Made by a program: the position numbers and the translations under genes
In this document: positions 10,846 through 20,590 of the stretch, in pieces
Layout: the number at the start of each line of letters is the position of its first letter
Numbering within the stretch: the first letter of the stretch is position 1
Assembly (NCBI RefSeq): GCF_000512355.1
Contig: NZ_CP004006.1
Span: 1,541,001 to 1,605,000, forward strand
Direction: 5' to 3'
Source of the DNA: Legionella oakridgensis ATCC 33761 = DSM 21215
Lineage (GTDB): Bacteria > Pseudomonadota > Gammaproteobacteria > Legionellales > Legionellaceae
Length of the DNA: 64,000 bases
The notes under the pieces: model-generated
Databases searched by the model: none
Told to the model about the DNA's origin: nothing
The model's input: the letters and a program-made list of their open reading frames with translations, nothing else

Positions 10846-11412
10846 CACAGTCTTCCAATCAAGACATAGTGTCTTGCAATTCATCCTTGAAGATCAGTTC
10901 CTTCTGATCAAAAATCCCTTTTAAGAGCTTCAATCCATGAAGTCCTATTTAAATCTAGCAGTCTAATTGCCTATATGCAAGGCAAGCTGATAAAATTATT
11001 TATGATAAATTTATCAATATTAAATCTATTAATTTATATTTTTCATATAGTTATGAATAAATAAAAGCTATAAAACCACAATTTAAGCAATATCTTAAAA
11101 AAAACCAAGAAATTTCTTACAGCAATTTAAGAAATTAATACTTACTCACGCAAGACATGGAACTCTACAAGAAAACAACCATAATCATGGCCAGCCCGCC
11201 ATTGGAGCAAAATTATACTTTGATTGTATTATATCTTATTTAAGTCATTTCCGCGCAAGCGGACATCCATCTTGCAAAAAAACCATCATAAAAGAGAGAT
11301 GTCCGCCTGCGCGGAAATGATACCTATTAGCTGCCCTTATCCAGTAATTAGATTGTTTGCAACGCTCTGTTGTGATAATTTAAGGTCGGGAAGTATGCTA
11401 CCGGATGCTTAA
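10846..11412. other. AT-rich intergenic region before the ProQ-like gene
   Basis: 567 bases with no supported coding frame. Two small stem-loops are visible at the left end (GATCAG/CTGATC near 10890-10910, and AAGACA/TGTCTT near 10861-10875). A 76-bp palindromic repeat is listed separately. The middle (10960-11200) is AT-rich and featureless. Confidence 0.5.
11245..11320. repeat. Palindromic intergenic repeat, 23-bp arms
   Basis: Arms 11245-11267 and 11298-11320 are complementary at 22 of 23 positions and contain the core TCATTTCCGCGC. They are separated by 30 bases. The arms resemble the imperfect GTCATTCCCGCG palindrome inside the repeat at 36204-36434, so both probably belong to a dispersed hairpin family. 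Confidence 0.7.
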
Positions 11413-11775
11413 ATGAACCAACAAACTATTGCTAAAAAAGATAAATTCAAAACAATCGATTGGCTAACAGAACATTTCCCCGCAGCTTTTTTTAAAAAAG
11501 CAAGCCAAGTTAAACCTCTTAAAATTGGGATATTTGATGACATCATTGACTTTTATGAACGTCTTGATACGCCACCTTTTAGTAAAAAAACCTTGCGCGA
11601 GGCATTGAATTACTATAGTGCATCACCCGCCTACCTGAGCTGCCAAAAAGCTAACGTTGCACGAGTGGATTTGTTTGGAAATGAGGTGGACGTTGTTACA
11701 GATGAACAAGCAAAATACGCTTATCAGCGTTATCAGCAACGTTACACGGATAAAAAAAACAAAGCTCGCATATAA
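11413..11775 (+). CDS. Minimal ProQ/FinO-domain RNA-binding protein
   Basis: 120 residues, little more than a single ProQ/FinO domain. The pattern FPAAF near residue 22, LKIGIFDDI near residue 38, and FSKKTLREALNYYSASPAYLSC near residues 56-77 are family hallmarks; ProQ itself has KPLKLGI and ALRRYTRSWRYL-like equivalents. Such proteins bind structured small RNAs and 3' ends. Legionella has several, including the competence repressor RocC, which carries an added C-terminal region missing here. It ends in a short lysine-rich tail. The gene stands alone; ubiG is convergent. Confidence 0.85.
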   Translation: MNQQTIAKKDKFKTIDWLTEHFPAAFFKKASQVKPLKIGIFDDIIDFYERLDTPPFSKKTLREALNYYSASPAYLSCQKANVARVDLFGNEVDVVTDEQAKYAYQRYQQRYTDKKNKARI

Positions 11776-11784
11776 AACCTTCTC

Positions 11785-12480
11785 CTATAACTTTTGACAA
11801 GCAAGTAAATAGTTGACACTGACCGATTGCTGCAGGGAAGCTTTGTGATTCAAAGGATTATAAGACATACCGGATATGGCAATAGGTTCTAATCCTGCCT
11901 CCCGCACCATGGTTGCCAATTCGCTGGGCTTGATAAATTTTTTAAATTCATGAGTCTGGCGTGGTAACAATTCCAAAATATATTCAGCAGCAATGATTGC
12001 TGCTGCGTACGCCGCTGGCGTCCGGTTGATCGTTGATAAAAATAAATAACCACCTGGTTTTACCAAACGAGAACAATGTTCAATCACTGTTTCTGGCTCA
12101 GAAACATGCTCCAGCATTTCCATGCACGTTACTGCATCAAATAATTTTGTCGCAAACGTCTCAATCGATTGACATACATATTGAATATTCAAATGGCCTT
12201 CATTCGCATGAGCACTGGCTGCAGCAATTGCATCCTTTTCAGCATCCAGGCCAGTAACTTTTGCTCCCAATCTCGCCATACTTTCAGCTAAAATTCCACC
12301 GCCACACCCCACATCCAAAATATGCTGCCCAGATAAATTAATAAATTTCTGAATAAATTGAAGGCGCGCGGGATTAATATCATGCAGTGTTTTAAGTGGA
12401 CCATGTTCATTCCACCACTGACTAGACAATTGCGCAAATTTAGCAATCTCTTGTGAATCAATTGTAGTTTTTTTATTCAT
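11785..12480 (-). CDS. ubiG: Ubiquinone biosynthesis O-methyltransferase
   Basis: UbiG performs both O-methylations in ubiquinone synthesis, using S-adenosylmethionine at the inner membrane. The 231-residue length matches the family (about 240). The SAM-binding glycine loop is LDVGCGGGILAE (about residues 54-65), preceded by SSQWWNEHGPLKTLHDINP and followed by TCMEMLEHV. The FINRTP-like block is STINRTPAAYAAAI. It overlaps the end of the upstream glycosylase-like gene by eight bases, so the two are probably co-transcribed. Confidence 0.95.
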   Translation of the reverse strand: MNKKTTIDSQEIAKFAQLSSQWWNEHGPLKTLHDINPARLQFIQKFINLSGQHILDVGCGGGILAESMARLGAKVTGLDAEKDAIAAASAHANEGHLNIQYVCQSIETFATKLFDAVTCMEMLEHVSEPETVIEHCSRLVKPGGYLFLSTINRTPAAYAAAIIAAEYILELLPRQTHEFKKFIKPSELATMVREAGLEPIAISGMSYNPLNHKASLQQSVSVNYLLACQKL

Positions 12481-13189
12481 GATATCTTAGTAAATCCATG
12501 GGTTTAAAAAATGCCACCACTTGTGGGTTTGTGATAAAACTAATATTGTAAGGATGTTCAGCCACAAGGCTTGGAAAAAGATTGGCTTCAGGAATCTGTT
12601 TTGCCACATGGCCCAACAAGATTAATTGCACGGATGGCTTCAATTCAGCCAATTTTCTAAATAAACAATGAACAAACGGCCGCCAATGGCGAGCATGATA
12701 ATTTACCTTTCCTTCACTATATACCAAAGAAGCATTTAAAAGCAAAAATCCTTTATCCATAAAAGCATTGAATAATTCTTTTGCCGTTTTTATATAATGC
12801 GTCTTATCAAGTTTGGCGATGGCTTGCTGTGAAAAATCTTCCTTTTTCAAATCTCCACGCGCATAAAGCAACATTTTTATCCAGTTACGCAGAGAAGTTG
12901 CACGGTTAACTTCCTTGCTTAATCCATTCGAGCTCCACAACGACCCTACAGAATTATCCCAGAATGCATAACCATTTGCCGATTGCGCCCGGGGATATGG
13001 CGACTCTCCTAAAAGGATATATTGAGTCGCAGTCAAAGGCATACTAAATGCTGCAAATAAATTTTTCTTGCCCGGCAGCCAATCCTGGCTAGTGTCCAGT
13101 TGTTGCAGATAATCATCAGCCACCTGATCAAGTGCTTCATGCAGGATAGGACGCCACTGCTCGTGGGCCTGCTCAATAATATTACGCAT
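12473..13189 (-). CDS. Uracil-DNA-glycosylase-like protein with altered catalytic motif
   Basis: A 238-residue protein that aligns by eye with family 1 uracil-DNA glycosylase. ILLGESPYP (residues 58-66) sits where the enzyme has ILGQDPYH, and FLLLNASLV where it has VLLLNTVLT. VAEHPYNISF sits where HPSPLS lies. The catalytic aspartate of GQDPYH is therefore replaced by serine and the histidine by proline, while the distal histidine remains. It may be inactive, or may be a relative acting on another lesion. The start at 13189 is set by a perfect AGGAGG four bases upstream. It is coupled to ubiG. Confidence 0.65.
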   Translation of the reverse strand: MRNIIEQAHEQWRPILHEALDQVADDYLQQLDTSQDWLPGKKNLFAAFSMPLTATQYILLGESPYPRAQSANGYAFWDNSVGSLWSSNGLSKEVNRATSLRNWIKMLLYARGDLKKEDFSQQAIAKLDKTHYIKTAKELFNAFMDKGFLLLNASLVYSEGKVNYHARHWRPFVHCLFRKLAELKPSVQLILLGHVAKQIPEANLFPSLVAEHPYNISFITNPQVVAFFKPMDLLRYHE

Positions 13190-13300
13190 GCAGCCTCCTA
13201 ACATCATTTGACATTTTTTTAAATATAACCTAAACCATACCCTATTCTCGCTTCATGTCATTAAATGTCAATTAAACTTCAAAATAACAGGAGATATAAT

Positions 13301-13687
13301 ATGTCTAATGGACCAAAGATAGGAGAGTTTTGTTGGAATGAACTGGCAACGCCCAATGTCAAGGCAGCAAAAGAATTTTATGGTAATGCCTTTGGCTGGA
13401 AATTTTCTGACCACTCAATGAATGGCTCAACCTACACCATGATTAAATCCGGTGAAAAAGAATTTGCGGGTATCTGGGAAATCCCTCAAGATCAGTCTAA
13501 ACAAATTCCACCCCACTGGATGAGTTATATTTTAGTGGACAACCTCGAAAACAGCTTAAAAAAAGTACAAGAACATCGTGCCACCATTAAAGTTCCCACT
13601 ACAAAAGTAGGAGAATTTGGTCAATTTGCCATTATCACAGATCCTACCGGGGCTCATGTCGCATTATGGGAAACATTCAATAAGTAA
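13301..13687 (+). CDS. VOC-family (glyoxalase/bleomycin-resistance-like) protein
   Basis: A 128-residue protein with the two beta-alpha-beta-beta-beta modules of the vicinal oxygen chelate fold. It contains FCWNELATPNVKAAKEFYGNAFGW at the N-terminus and FGQFAIITDPTGAHVALWE at the C-terminus, a pattern common to PhnB/glyoxalase-like proteins of unknown substrate. The start is ATG 13301, preceded by CAGGAG. A single-gene transcript seems likely. The function is not deducible. Confidence 0.8.
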   Translation: MSNGPKIGEFCWNELATPNVKAAKEFYGNAFGWKFSDHSMNGSTYTMIKSGEKEFAGIWEIPQDQSKQIPPHWMSYILVDNLENSLKKVQEHRATIKVPTTKVGEFGQFAIITDPTGAHVALWETFNK

Positions 13688-13921
13688 GACGCTGGCTCTT
13701 TACCAAACGTGCAAAATAAATGCAGTCTTGGGTAACAAAATGACTCTAACAGCGTTCCTACGTCCAATTTGGCAACAGGAATGCTGTACTTTGTTTTCTT
13801 CCGCTTCATTTATAATGTAATCTAAATGTAAAATCATGATCTTAACTTATATCTGCCTAGGCTGACTTGCGGCGGCGTATCATTTAAGATAAGGTCATAG
13901 TCTTCGCAGACGAGTCTCAAC

Positions 13922-15151
13922 ATGCTCAACTCATTACCAGAACTTATACACTCCGTGCGTGCAAACCATTCAATGATGATTGCACAATTGCACCAATTTT
14001 GTGAAATTAATTCTGGAACCGATAACCTTCCCGGATTAAAAGCAATGCATCAAGCCCTTCATTCTGTTTATATTCCTCTAGCAGATGAAATTCAATCACG
14101 TAGCATGCCTCCGGTAACAACCATCAATATGGCTGGCAAAGCAACCATGACAACTTCTGGCAATATTCTTTATATAAGAAAACGACCAGAGTTGAAACGG
14201 CGTATTCTTTTAAGTGGCCATATGGATACCGTGTATGGCGCCCACCACCCTTTTCAAACTCTAACGTATGTAAACGAAAACCATCTGATTGGTCCTGGAG
14301 TAGCAGACATGAAAGGAGGGTTAGTCGTCATGTTGCATGCTCTGAGTACATTTGAAAAAACGCCATTTGCAACCAAATTAGGTTGGGATGTCATTATTAA
14401 TGCCGATGAAGAAACCGGTTCAATAGCCTCCAGTGCTTTATTGGATGAACTTGCCCCCAATTATCAAGCTGCTTTGGTCTATGAGCCTGCCATGACGGCA
14501 GATGGCATGCTGGCAAAAAATCGCAAAGGAAGTGGTAAATTAACACTCATTGCTACTGGGAGAGCAGCCCATGCAGGCCGCGCATTTCATGAGGGACGAA
14601 ACGCCATTTGTTATTTGGCAAATGCCATCCTTGCAGTCGATGCATTAAATGGTAAAAAAGAAGGGGTGACCATTAATATTGGTAAAATCGCAGGTGGAGA
14701 CGCTCTGAATGTTGTTCCTGATAAAGCAGTGGCCAAGCTGGATATACGCATCAGCCAACCAGAAGATGAACGATGGGTTCGCGATCAACTTGATCAAATT
14801 ATTAATCAGTTACAACAAGACGATTACTCTCTGACGGTTCACGGTGATTTTGGTAGGCCAGTTAAACGAGTAACACCCGCAACAGAACGATTGTTTCAAC
14901 GAATCCAGCACATTGGCGAGGAACTTAATTTGACGGTTGACTGGCAAGACAGTGGTGGTTGTTGTGATGGGAATAATCTGGCACGCTATGGTTTACCGGT
15001 CATTGATACATTAGGAGTCCGCGGCGGACACATTCATAGCTCGAATGAATATATATTGCTTGACAGTCTTGTTGAGCGCGCCACATTAAATGCTTTATTA
15101 CTGGTCGATTTGGCACAGGGTGGCCTCGAAGAACTGTCCGGAAAATCATAA
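13922..15151 (+). CDS. M20-family metallohydrolase (carboxypeptidase G2/ArgE-like)
   Basis: 409 residues with all M20 zinc-site motifs. SGHMDTVYG gives the first histidine and aspartate, GPGVADMKGG the bridging aspartate, NADEETGS the catalytic glutamate pair, VYEPAM the next glutamate, and RGGHIHSSNEYI the last histidine. The dimerisation domain (KNRKGSGKLTLIATGRAAHAGR) is in the middle. It is the first gene of the arginine succinyltransferase operon, eleven bases before astA. It may deacylate an N-acyl amino acid of this pathway, possibly in place of the absent astE product. That role is inference. Confidence 0.85.
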   Translation: MLNSLPELIHSVRANHSMMIAQLHQFCEINSGTDNLPGLKAMHQALHSVYIPLADEIQSRSMPPVTTINMAGKATMTTSGNILYIRKRPELKRRILLSGHMDTVYGAHHPFQTLTYVNENHLIGPGVADMKGGLVVMLHALSTFEKTPFATKLGWDVIINADEETGSIASSALLDELAPNYQAALVYEPAMTADGMLAKNRKGSGKLTLIATGRAAHAGRAFHEGRNAICYLANAILAVDALNGKKEGVTINIGKIAGGDALNVVPDKAVAKLDIRISQPEDERWVRDQLDQIINQLQQDDYSLTVHGDFGRPVKRVTPATERLFQRIQHIGEELNLTVDWQDSGGCCDGNNLARYGLPVIDTLGVRGGHIHSSNEYILLDSLVERATLNALLLVDLAQGGLEELSGKS

Positions 15152-15162
15152 ATCTTAAGGAC

Positions 15163-16209
15163 ATGATGACCATGATGCTATTTCGCAGTGCAAAAGATAC
15201 TGATTTACCTGCAATTTATCACTTGGCAGAACACAGCGGTATTGGCTTAACCACGTTGCCAAATGACATGGAGCTGTTAAGTAAACGCCTCAAATGGTCA
15301 ACCGTTTCTTTTGCTAAAACCGTTAATCATCCTCATAATGAATATTATTTATTTGTGCTCGAAGATCCTTCCACCCATCAAGTGGTAGGAACGTCAGCCC
15401 TTGAAGCCTTGACTGGACATGACAACCCTTTTTATTCCTACAAACTGTCAAAACGTACCCGAATTTGTCATTCTTTAAACATTCGTACGGATTATGAGGT
15501 ATTAAGCCTGGTCAATGATAATCAGGGATGCAGTGAAACTTGCACCCTATTTCTAGATCCTGGCTATCGTCACAGCAACAATGGTTTATTGCTGTCCAGA
15601 GCCCGTTTTTTATTTATGGCGCACTACCCTCATCGTTTTGCATCTAAGGTCATTGCAGAAATGCGCGGTATTTCAGACGAAGAGGGGAATTCTCCTTTCT
15701 GGGATGCAATAGGCAGTCATTTTTTCCACATGTCTTTTGCAGAAGCAGATCGATTGACCATATCAACCAATAAACAATTCATTGCGGATCTCATGCCAAG
15801 AAACCCAGTGTATGTAAAATTAATTGATACTGCCGCTCAGGCAGTTATTGGCAAGCCACATCAATCAACCGTCCCTGCCATGAATATCCTGATGCATGAG
15901 GGATTTCGCTACAATAATTATGTAGACATCTTCGATGCTGGCCCAACGCTGGAAGTACCTAGGAAAAGAATTCACACCGTTGCAGCCAGTAGAGTCATGA
16001 CCGTAAAAAATATTATTGACGACGTCAGCAGTAAGGCATTTATTATAGCTAATACTCAACTGGACTTTCGGGCAACCATATGCCAAGTCATTTTTAATGA
16101 GACTCAAAGCTCCTGTATTATCAGTAAAGAAACAGCGGAATTATTGCAAGTAGAGCGCAACGATTGTGTACGTATTGTTCCATTACAAATCGATCAAGCA
16201 GGTTTTTAA
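15163..16209 (+). CDS. astA: Arginine N-succinyltransferase
   Basis: AstA transfers succinyl from succinyl-CoA to arginine, the first step of the AST degradation route. The 348 residues match the family. Visible blocks are LFRSAKDTDLPAIYHLA at the N-terminus, LEALTGHDNPFYSYK, CTLFLDPGYRHSNNGLLLSRARFLF (about residues 125-149), IAEMRGISDEEGNSPFWDAIG, and HEGFRYNNYVDIFDAGPT. AAGGA precedes a cluster of ATG codons, so the true start may be 15166, 15172 or 15175. It lies between the M20 hydrolase gene and astD. Confidence 0.93.
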   Translation: MMTMMLFRSAKDTDLPAIYHLAEHSGIGLTTLPNDMELLSKRLKWSTVSFAKTVNHPHNEYYLFVLEDPSTHQVVGTSALEALTGHDNPFYSYKLSKRTRICHSLNIRTDYEVLSLVNDNQGCSETCTLFLDPGYRHSNNGLLLSRARFLFMAHYPHRFASKVIAEMRGISDEEGNSPFWDAIGSHFFHMSFAEADRLTISTNKQFIADLMPRNPVYVKLIDTAAQAVIGKPHQSTVPAMNILMHEGFRYNNYVDIFDAGPTLEVPRKRIHTVAASRVMTVKNIIDDVSSKAFIIANTQLDFRATICQVIFNETQSSCIISKETAELLQVERNDCVRIVPLQIDQAGF

Positions 16210-16219
16210 GGCAATCATA

Positions 16220-17706
16220 ATGAATTATTCAAAAAAAAATAACTTCTCTCATTATTTTGACGGACATTGGACCATCGGCTCCGGACCTTCATTTATCTCG
16301 GTTAATCCAGCCGATGGAAATTCTATTTGGCAAGGAAGGAGTGCAACAGCAGCAGAGGTGGTTGCTGCCGTTGACTCCGCTCATCGAGCCTTGCCCTTCT
16401 GGTCTCGCCATGATTTTTCTACTCGGGCAAATTATATACAAAATTTCGCCAATCAGATAGAAATGAAGCGCCAGGAATTAACTTACTTAATTGCACTTGA
16501 AACGGGAAAACCCTTATGGGAAGCAGATACTGAAGTCAGTTCTGTGATTGGCAAGATTAATTTGTCCATTCAAGCTTATAAAGAACGTACTGATGAAAAA
16601 AAATAAGCAACCCTGACACCACCATAGGCCATTTACGTTACAAACCGCATGGCGTTGTCGCGGTGCTGGGACCATTTAATTTCCCTGCCCATTTGAGCAA
16701 TGGCCATATTGTTCCTGCCTTACTGGCCGGCAACACTGTGGTTTATAAACCAAGTGAATTAGCACCGGCTGTAGCAGAGTTGATTCTGCAATGCTGGCAT
16801 GACAGTGGACTGCCTGGCGGTGTTCTTAATGGCATTCAAGGGGATGCAACCAGCGCTCAACTATTATTGCAACAGGATATTCAAGGCGTTTATTTCACGG
16901 GCAGTTATAAAACCGGATTAGCCATTCATCAACAATTTAGTAAAAGGCCAGACATCATTCTTGCCCTGGAAATGGGGGGGAATAATCCTCTGATCATCGA
17001 TACAGTAAAAGACATGCAAGCAGCCTTATACCATACCATGATATCTGCGTTCATCACTGCCGGGCAGCGTTGTACCTGTGCAAGACGAGTGATGATTCCA
17101 GATGATCATTTCGGCGACCAATTTCTGGAGCATTTCATTCAGTCCTGTAAAAAAATCCGTGTGGGGCAATTTACAGAAACCCCTGAACCATTCATGGGCC
17201 CAGTCATTCGCCATGCTCATGCTTTAACTCATCTTAAAACTCAAGAGCAGTTAAAAACAGCCGGAGGCAATTCACTGCTTGCCATGTCTCTACTTGTAGA
17301 CAATACCGGCTTGCTTTCTCCGGGGATCATGGATATGAGCCAAGTTAAACATCCCGCCGATGAAGAAATATTTGCGCCATTCGTGCAAATTTATCGTTAC
17401 CACCATTTTGAAGACGCGCTTGTTCTTGCTAATCAAACTCAATATGGTTTGGCCGCAGGAGTTATAACGGACCATTATGAACGCTATGAGCAATTTTATC
17501 ACACGATTCGTGCCGGACTCATTAATTGGAACCGACCAACCACTGGAGCGGCAAGTAATATGCCATTTGGTGGCATTGGCCATAGCGGCAACCACCGTCC
17601 CAGTGCTTATTTTGCGGCAGATTATTGCGTTTATCCTATTGCAAGTCTGGAACAACCGCAATTATCAACTCCTAAAAAATTATTGCCTGGAATTGAATTA
17701 TTTTGA
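16220..17706 (+). CDS. astD: N-succinylglutamate 5-semialdehyde dehydrogenase (one frame break)
   Basis: AstD oxidises succinylglutamate semialdehyde to succinylglutamate, the fourth step of the AST route. After repair it has about 495 residues (E. coli 492). It belongs to the aldehyde dehydrogenase superfamily: [22 protein letters not shown] binds cofactor, [10 protein letters not shown] supplies the glutamate, and [10 protein letters not shown] the nucleophilic cysteine. The start ATG 16220 has AAGG upstream. The frame breaks at the A8 run 16596-16603, and one more A gives [21 protein letters not shown]. Neighbouring astA and astB support the call. Confidence 0.93.
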
Positions 17707-17740
17707 TCCAATCCTATCAAAGTAGATACAGGAGAGTTCC

Positions 17741-19122
17741 ATGGAGGTATATGAATTAAATATGGATGGTCTCGTCGGACCAAGCCATCATTATGCAGGC
17801 CTTTCAGCGGGTAATATTGCTTCGACTTTCAATGCATTCACCACAGCCAATCCTGCCGCTGCCGCTCATCAAGGCATTGCAAAAATGCGCCTGTTACACC
17901 AAATGGGATTAAAACAGGCCTTACTTCCGCCCCATCAAAGACCCAATTTGCATTTATTACATCAATTAGGTTTTTATGGCTCACCAGCGGAACTTGTAAA
18001 ACAGGCAAAAAAAGCCGACCTTAATTTATTAGGTGCGTGTTATTCAGCCTCCAGCATGTGGACCGCCAATGCTGCCACAGTCTCAGCAAGTCTGGATACT
18101 CAAAATCATCGTGTACACTTTACTGCCGCCAATTTGGTTGGAAATCTGCATCGCCATCAAGAAGCCGATTATTCTTACCAATTATTAAAAAAATATTTGC
18201 TGATGAACGGTTTTTTCATCATCATCCACCATTGCCTAAAACGCTTATTACAGGGGATGAAGGAGCCGCCAATCATAACCGGATATGTGCCTCTCACGAC
18301 CACCCAGGCATCAACCTTTTTGTATATGGGAAACGAGCTTTGCCGGTCAATAATTCCTTTCCCTGCCCTCGCCGTTTCCCTGCCAGACAAACATTGGAAG
18401 CCTCACAAGCCATAGTTCGTCAACACCAACTTGATCTTCAACACGTTTTATTCGCTTGTCAAAATCCCGCAGTCATCGATCAAGGAGTATTTCATAACGA
18501 CGTTATTGCGGTAGTCAATGAATCGGCCTTATTGATTCATGAGGAAGCTTTTTTTCAACAAGCCGATGTATTAGAAGAATTACAACGCCTCGCAAACTTT
18601 CCTTTGCAAATCATTGAAGTCCGTGCCAAACAAATTTCAGTTGCAGATGCAGTCCATACTTATTTATTTAACTCCCAATTGATTACCTTGCCTGCAGAGA
18701 ATGGCAAGAAAAAAATGGCATTGATAGCGCCTATTGAATGTCAACATCATCAACAAATCAGCGTATTTATTGACGAAATGTTGGCTGATGATACCAATCC
18801 CATTACTGAAGTACATTATCTTGATCTTAAGCAAAGCATGCGTAATGGGGGTGGGCCTGCTTGCTTACGCCTGCGAGTTCCGTTGAATGTGCAGGAATTA
18901 GCGGCCATGCATCAAGGCATTTTGATTAATGATAAGTTATTAGATGATTTGGAAAAATGGGTTCAGCGACATTACCGCACACAATTACATATTAATGATC
19001 TGGATGATCCTGCCTTGATTAATGAATGTTTCTCAGCACTTGATGAATTAACAACTATACTTAATTTGGGCAGCATCTACCCTTTCCAGCTGGAAAATGT
19101 TGATGAACGTTTTTTTAACTAA
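17741..19122 (+). CDS. astB: N-succinylarginine dihydrolase (one frame break)
   Basis: AstB hydrolyses succinylarginine to succinylornithine, ammonia and CO2. The repaired length is about 460 residues (E. coli 447). Conserved blocks are [18 protein letters not shown] at the start, [22 protein letters not shown] with the catalytic glutamate, [19 protein letters not shown] with the catalytic histidine, and [15 protein letters not shown] with the cysteine. A CAGGAG site precedes ATG 17741. The break is in the A7 run 18187-18193, and an added A yields [19 protein letters not shown], which matches the family. It follows astD by 34 bases. Confidence 0.93.
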
Positions 19123-19133
19123 GTCCTGTCATC

Positions 19134-19874
19134 ATGAACAAAATACGACGAAAGACGTTTGGCGGACGGTGCATTTATCATTCCTCCCGAGGTATTAAAG
19201 TGCATCAAAATCTTTTGTACCGTTGGCTAACGTTGGGCAATGATGACATACAAACCCTAATTAATCGCCATCATCCGGGAAAACCCATTCTTGATTATAT
19301 TAAACCGTTAACGGTCGGTGTGCGTGCGCAACCAGCAAATTGTTGTCTGTTAGGTTTGGGAGGTGCGGGCGTTGCTCATGCATTGTCTTCCCATCTTATG
19401 GATTTTCAACTTGATGTTGTAGAGTATGATAATGAAATTATTGAACTCGCTCATACTTATTTCATGCTGGATCGATTGAAACATTTGAAAATCATTCATC
19501 AGGATGCAAATTTATTTATACAAGATAGCCAAGCAACCTATCAACACATCATGATTGACTTATCGGATGCACACGCCTTCCCCGAACATTGCAATAATGA
19601 CCTTTTTTTTGAGCATTGCCGCAGACTTTTACTTCCGGAAGGAACACTTGCCATCAATTTAGCAAACTTACATGAACAATGGCCGGTACTCCAACACATC
19701 CGCACTCATTTCAAGCAAGCGATTATCTCTCTGCCTGTTAAAGGAAGCGCCAACATGGTTATCCTGGCTTCCCGTACAGAAAACGCTCTGGCACTGGCAA
19801 AATTGCTAAAAAAAAATCAGCAATTAAAACAATTATCTTGGGATTCGCATTGGGGATGCATCGCCGAGATTTAA
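19134..19874 (+). CDS. Spermidine-synthase-like SAM-dependent protein
   Basis: 246 residues with a Rossmann-type nucleotide loop, CCLLGLGGAGVAHAL (about residues 69-83), then an acidic strand end VVEYDNEIIELAHTYF and DLSDAHAFPEH. This is the layout of spermidine synthase/polyamine aminopropyltransferase-like methyltransferases. The usual substrate gatekeeping DD(H/G)-type motif is not clearly present, so polyamine synthesis is not proven. It starts eleven bases after astB and ends the operon, which could link arginine breakdown to polyamines. That link is inference. Confidence 0.6.
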   Translation: MNKIRRKTFGGRCIYHSSRGIKVHQNLLYRWLTLGNDDIQTLINRHHPGKPILDYIKPLTVGVRAQPANCCLLGLGGAGVAHALSSHLMDFQLDVVEYDNEIIELAHTYFMLDRLKHLKIIHQDANLFIQDSQATYQHIMIDLSDAHAFPEHCNNDLFFEHCRRLLLPEGTLAINLANLHEQWPVLQHIRTHFKQAIISLPVKGSANMVILASRTENALALAKLLKKNQQLKQLSWDSHWGCIAEI

Positions 19875-19979
19875 TTGGTCATTAACTGACATTGAAATCT
19901 CAGTGGTTGGTTGCGCAGGTTTATTTAAAGGAAAGCGCCAACTAAATGGTGTCAGCAAATAAAAATTAACGCACGCTGG

Positions 19980-20002
19980 GTGCCGCGCACAAGTCGCGGC
20001 AC
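19980..20002. terminator. Hairpin between the ast operon and frr
   Basis: An eight-bp GC-rich stem (GTGCCGCG / CGCGGCAC) with a seven-base loop lies between two converging operons. It lacks a T-run. It probably helps stop transcription from one or both sides. Confidence 0.4.
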
Positions 20003-20032
20003 GTAAGTACTGAAGCTAACTATCAATAGCCT

Positions 20033-20590
20033 CTAAATTGCCATCAAATCTTTTTCTTTCTCAGCTAAAACCAAGTCCACTTCGGCAATGTATTTATCGG
20101 TTAATTTTTGAATCGTTTCATTACCACGACGCTCATCGTCTTCAGAAATTTCCTTTTCCTTAACCATTTCTTTGAGCTGGGTATTCGCGTCTCGCCGAAT
20201 ATTACGAATGGAAACACGCCCTTGCTCAGCTTCTCCGCGAACAACGCGAATCATTTCCTTCCGACGCTCTTCCGTTAAGGGAGGCATAGGTACTCGAATG
20301 GCTGTTCCGGCAGTCGCTGGATTTAAACCCAAATCGGAAGTCAGAATAGCTTTTTCAATAGCAGCTACCATCGCTTTATCCCATGGTGTTACCAATAAAG
20401 TGCGAGCATCGCTGACCGTCACATTCGCCACCTGGTTTAATGGCGTAAGGCTACCATAATAATCCACCTGCACATGATCCAATAGGCTGGCGTTCGCGCG
20501 TCCGGTCCTGATTTTAGTCATTTCATGCCGTAATGACTCAATGGTCTTATGCATTCGCTTTTCTGCATCCTGTTTGATCTTATTGATCAT
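20033..20590 (-). CDS. frr: Ribosome recycling factor
   Basis: RRF splits post-termination ribosomes together with EF-G. The 185-residue length is exact for the family. Signature blocks are [21 protein letters not shown] (about residues 20-40), [37 protein letters not shown], and the C-terminal helix [11 protein letters not shown]. It is the last gene of rpsB-tsf-pyrH-frr, overlapping pyrH by eleven bases. Confidence 0.98.
   Translation of the reverse strand: MINKIKQDAEKRMHKTIESLRHEMTKIRTGRANASLLDHVQVDYYGSLTPLNQVANVTVSDARTLLVTPWDKAMVAAIEKAILTSDLGLNPATAGTAIRVPMPPLTEERRKEMIRVVRGEAEQGRVSIRNIRRDANTQLKEMVKEKEISEDDERRGNETIQKLTDKYIAEVDLVLAEKEKDLMAI

Noticed and set aside
10846-11000. Small RNA gene formed by two stem-loops after the L,D-transpeptidase gene
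   Set aside because: The stems are short, there is no promoter or terminator with a T-run, and the region directly follows another terminator.
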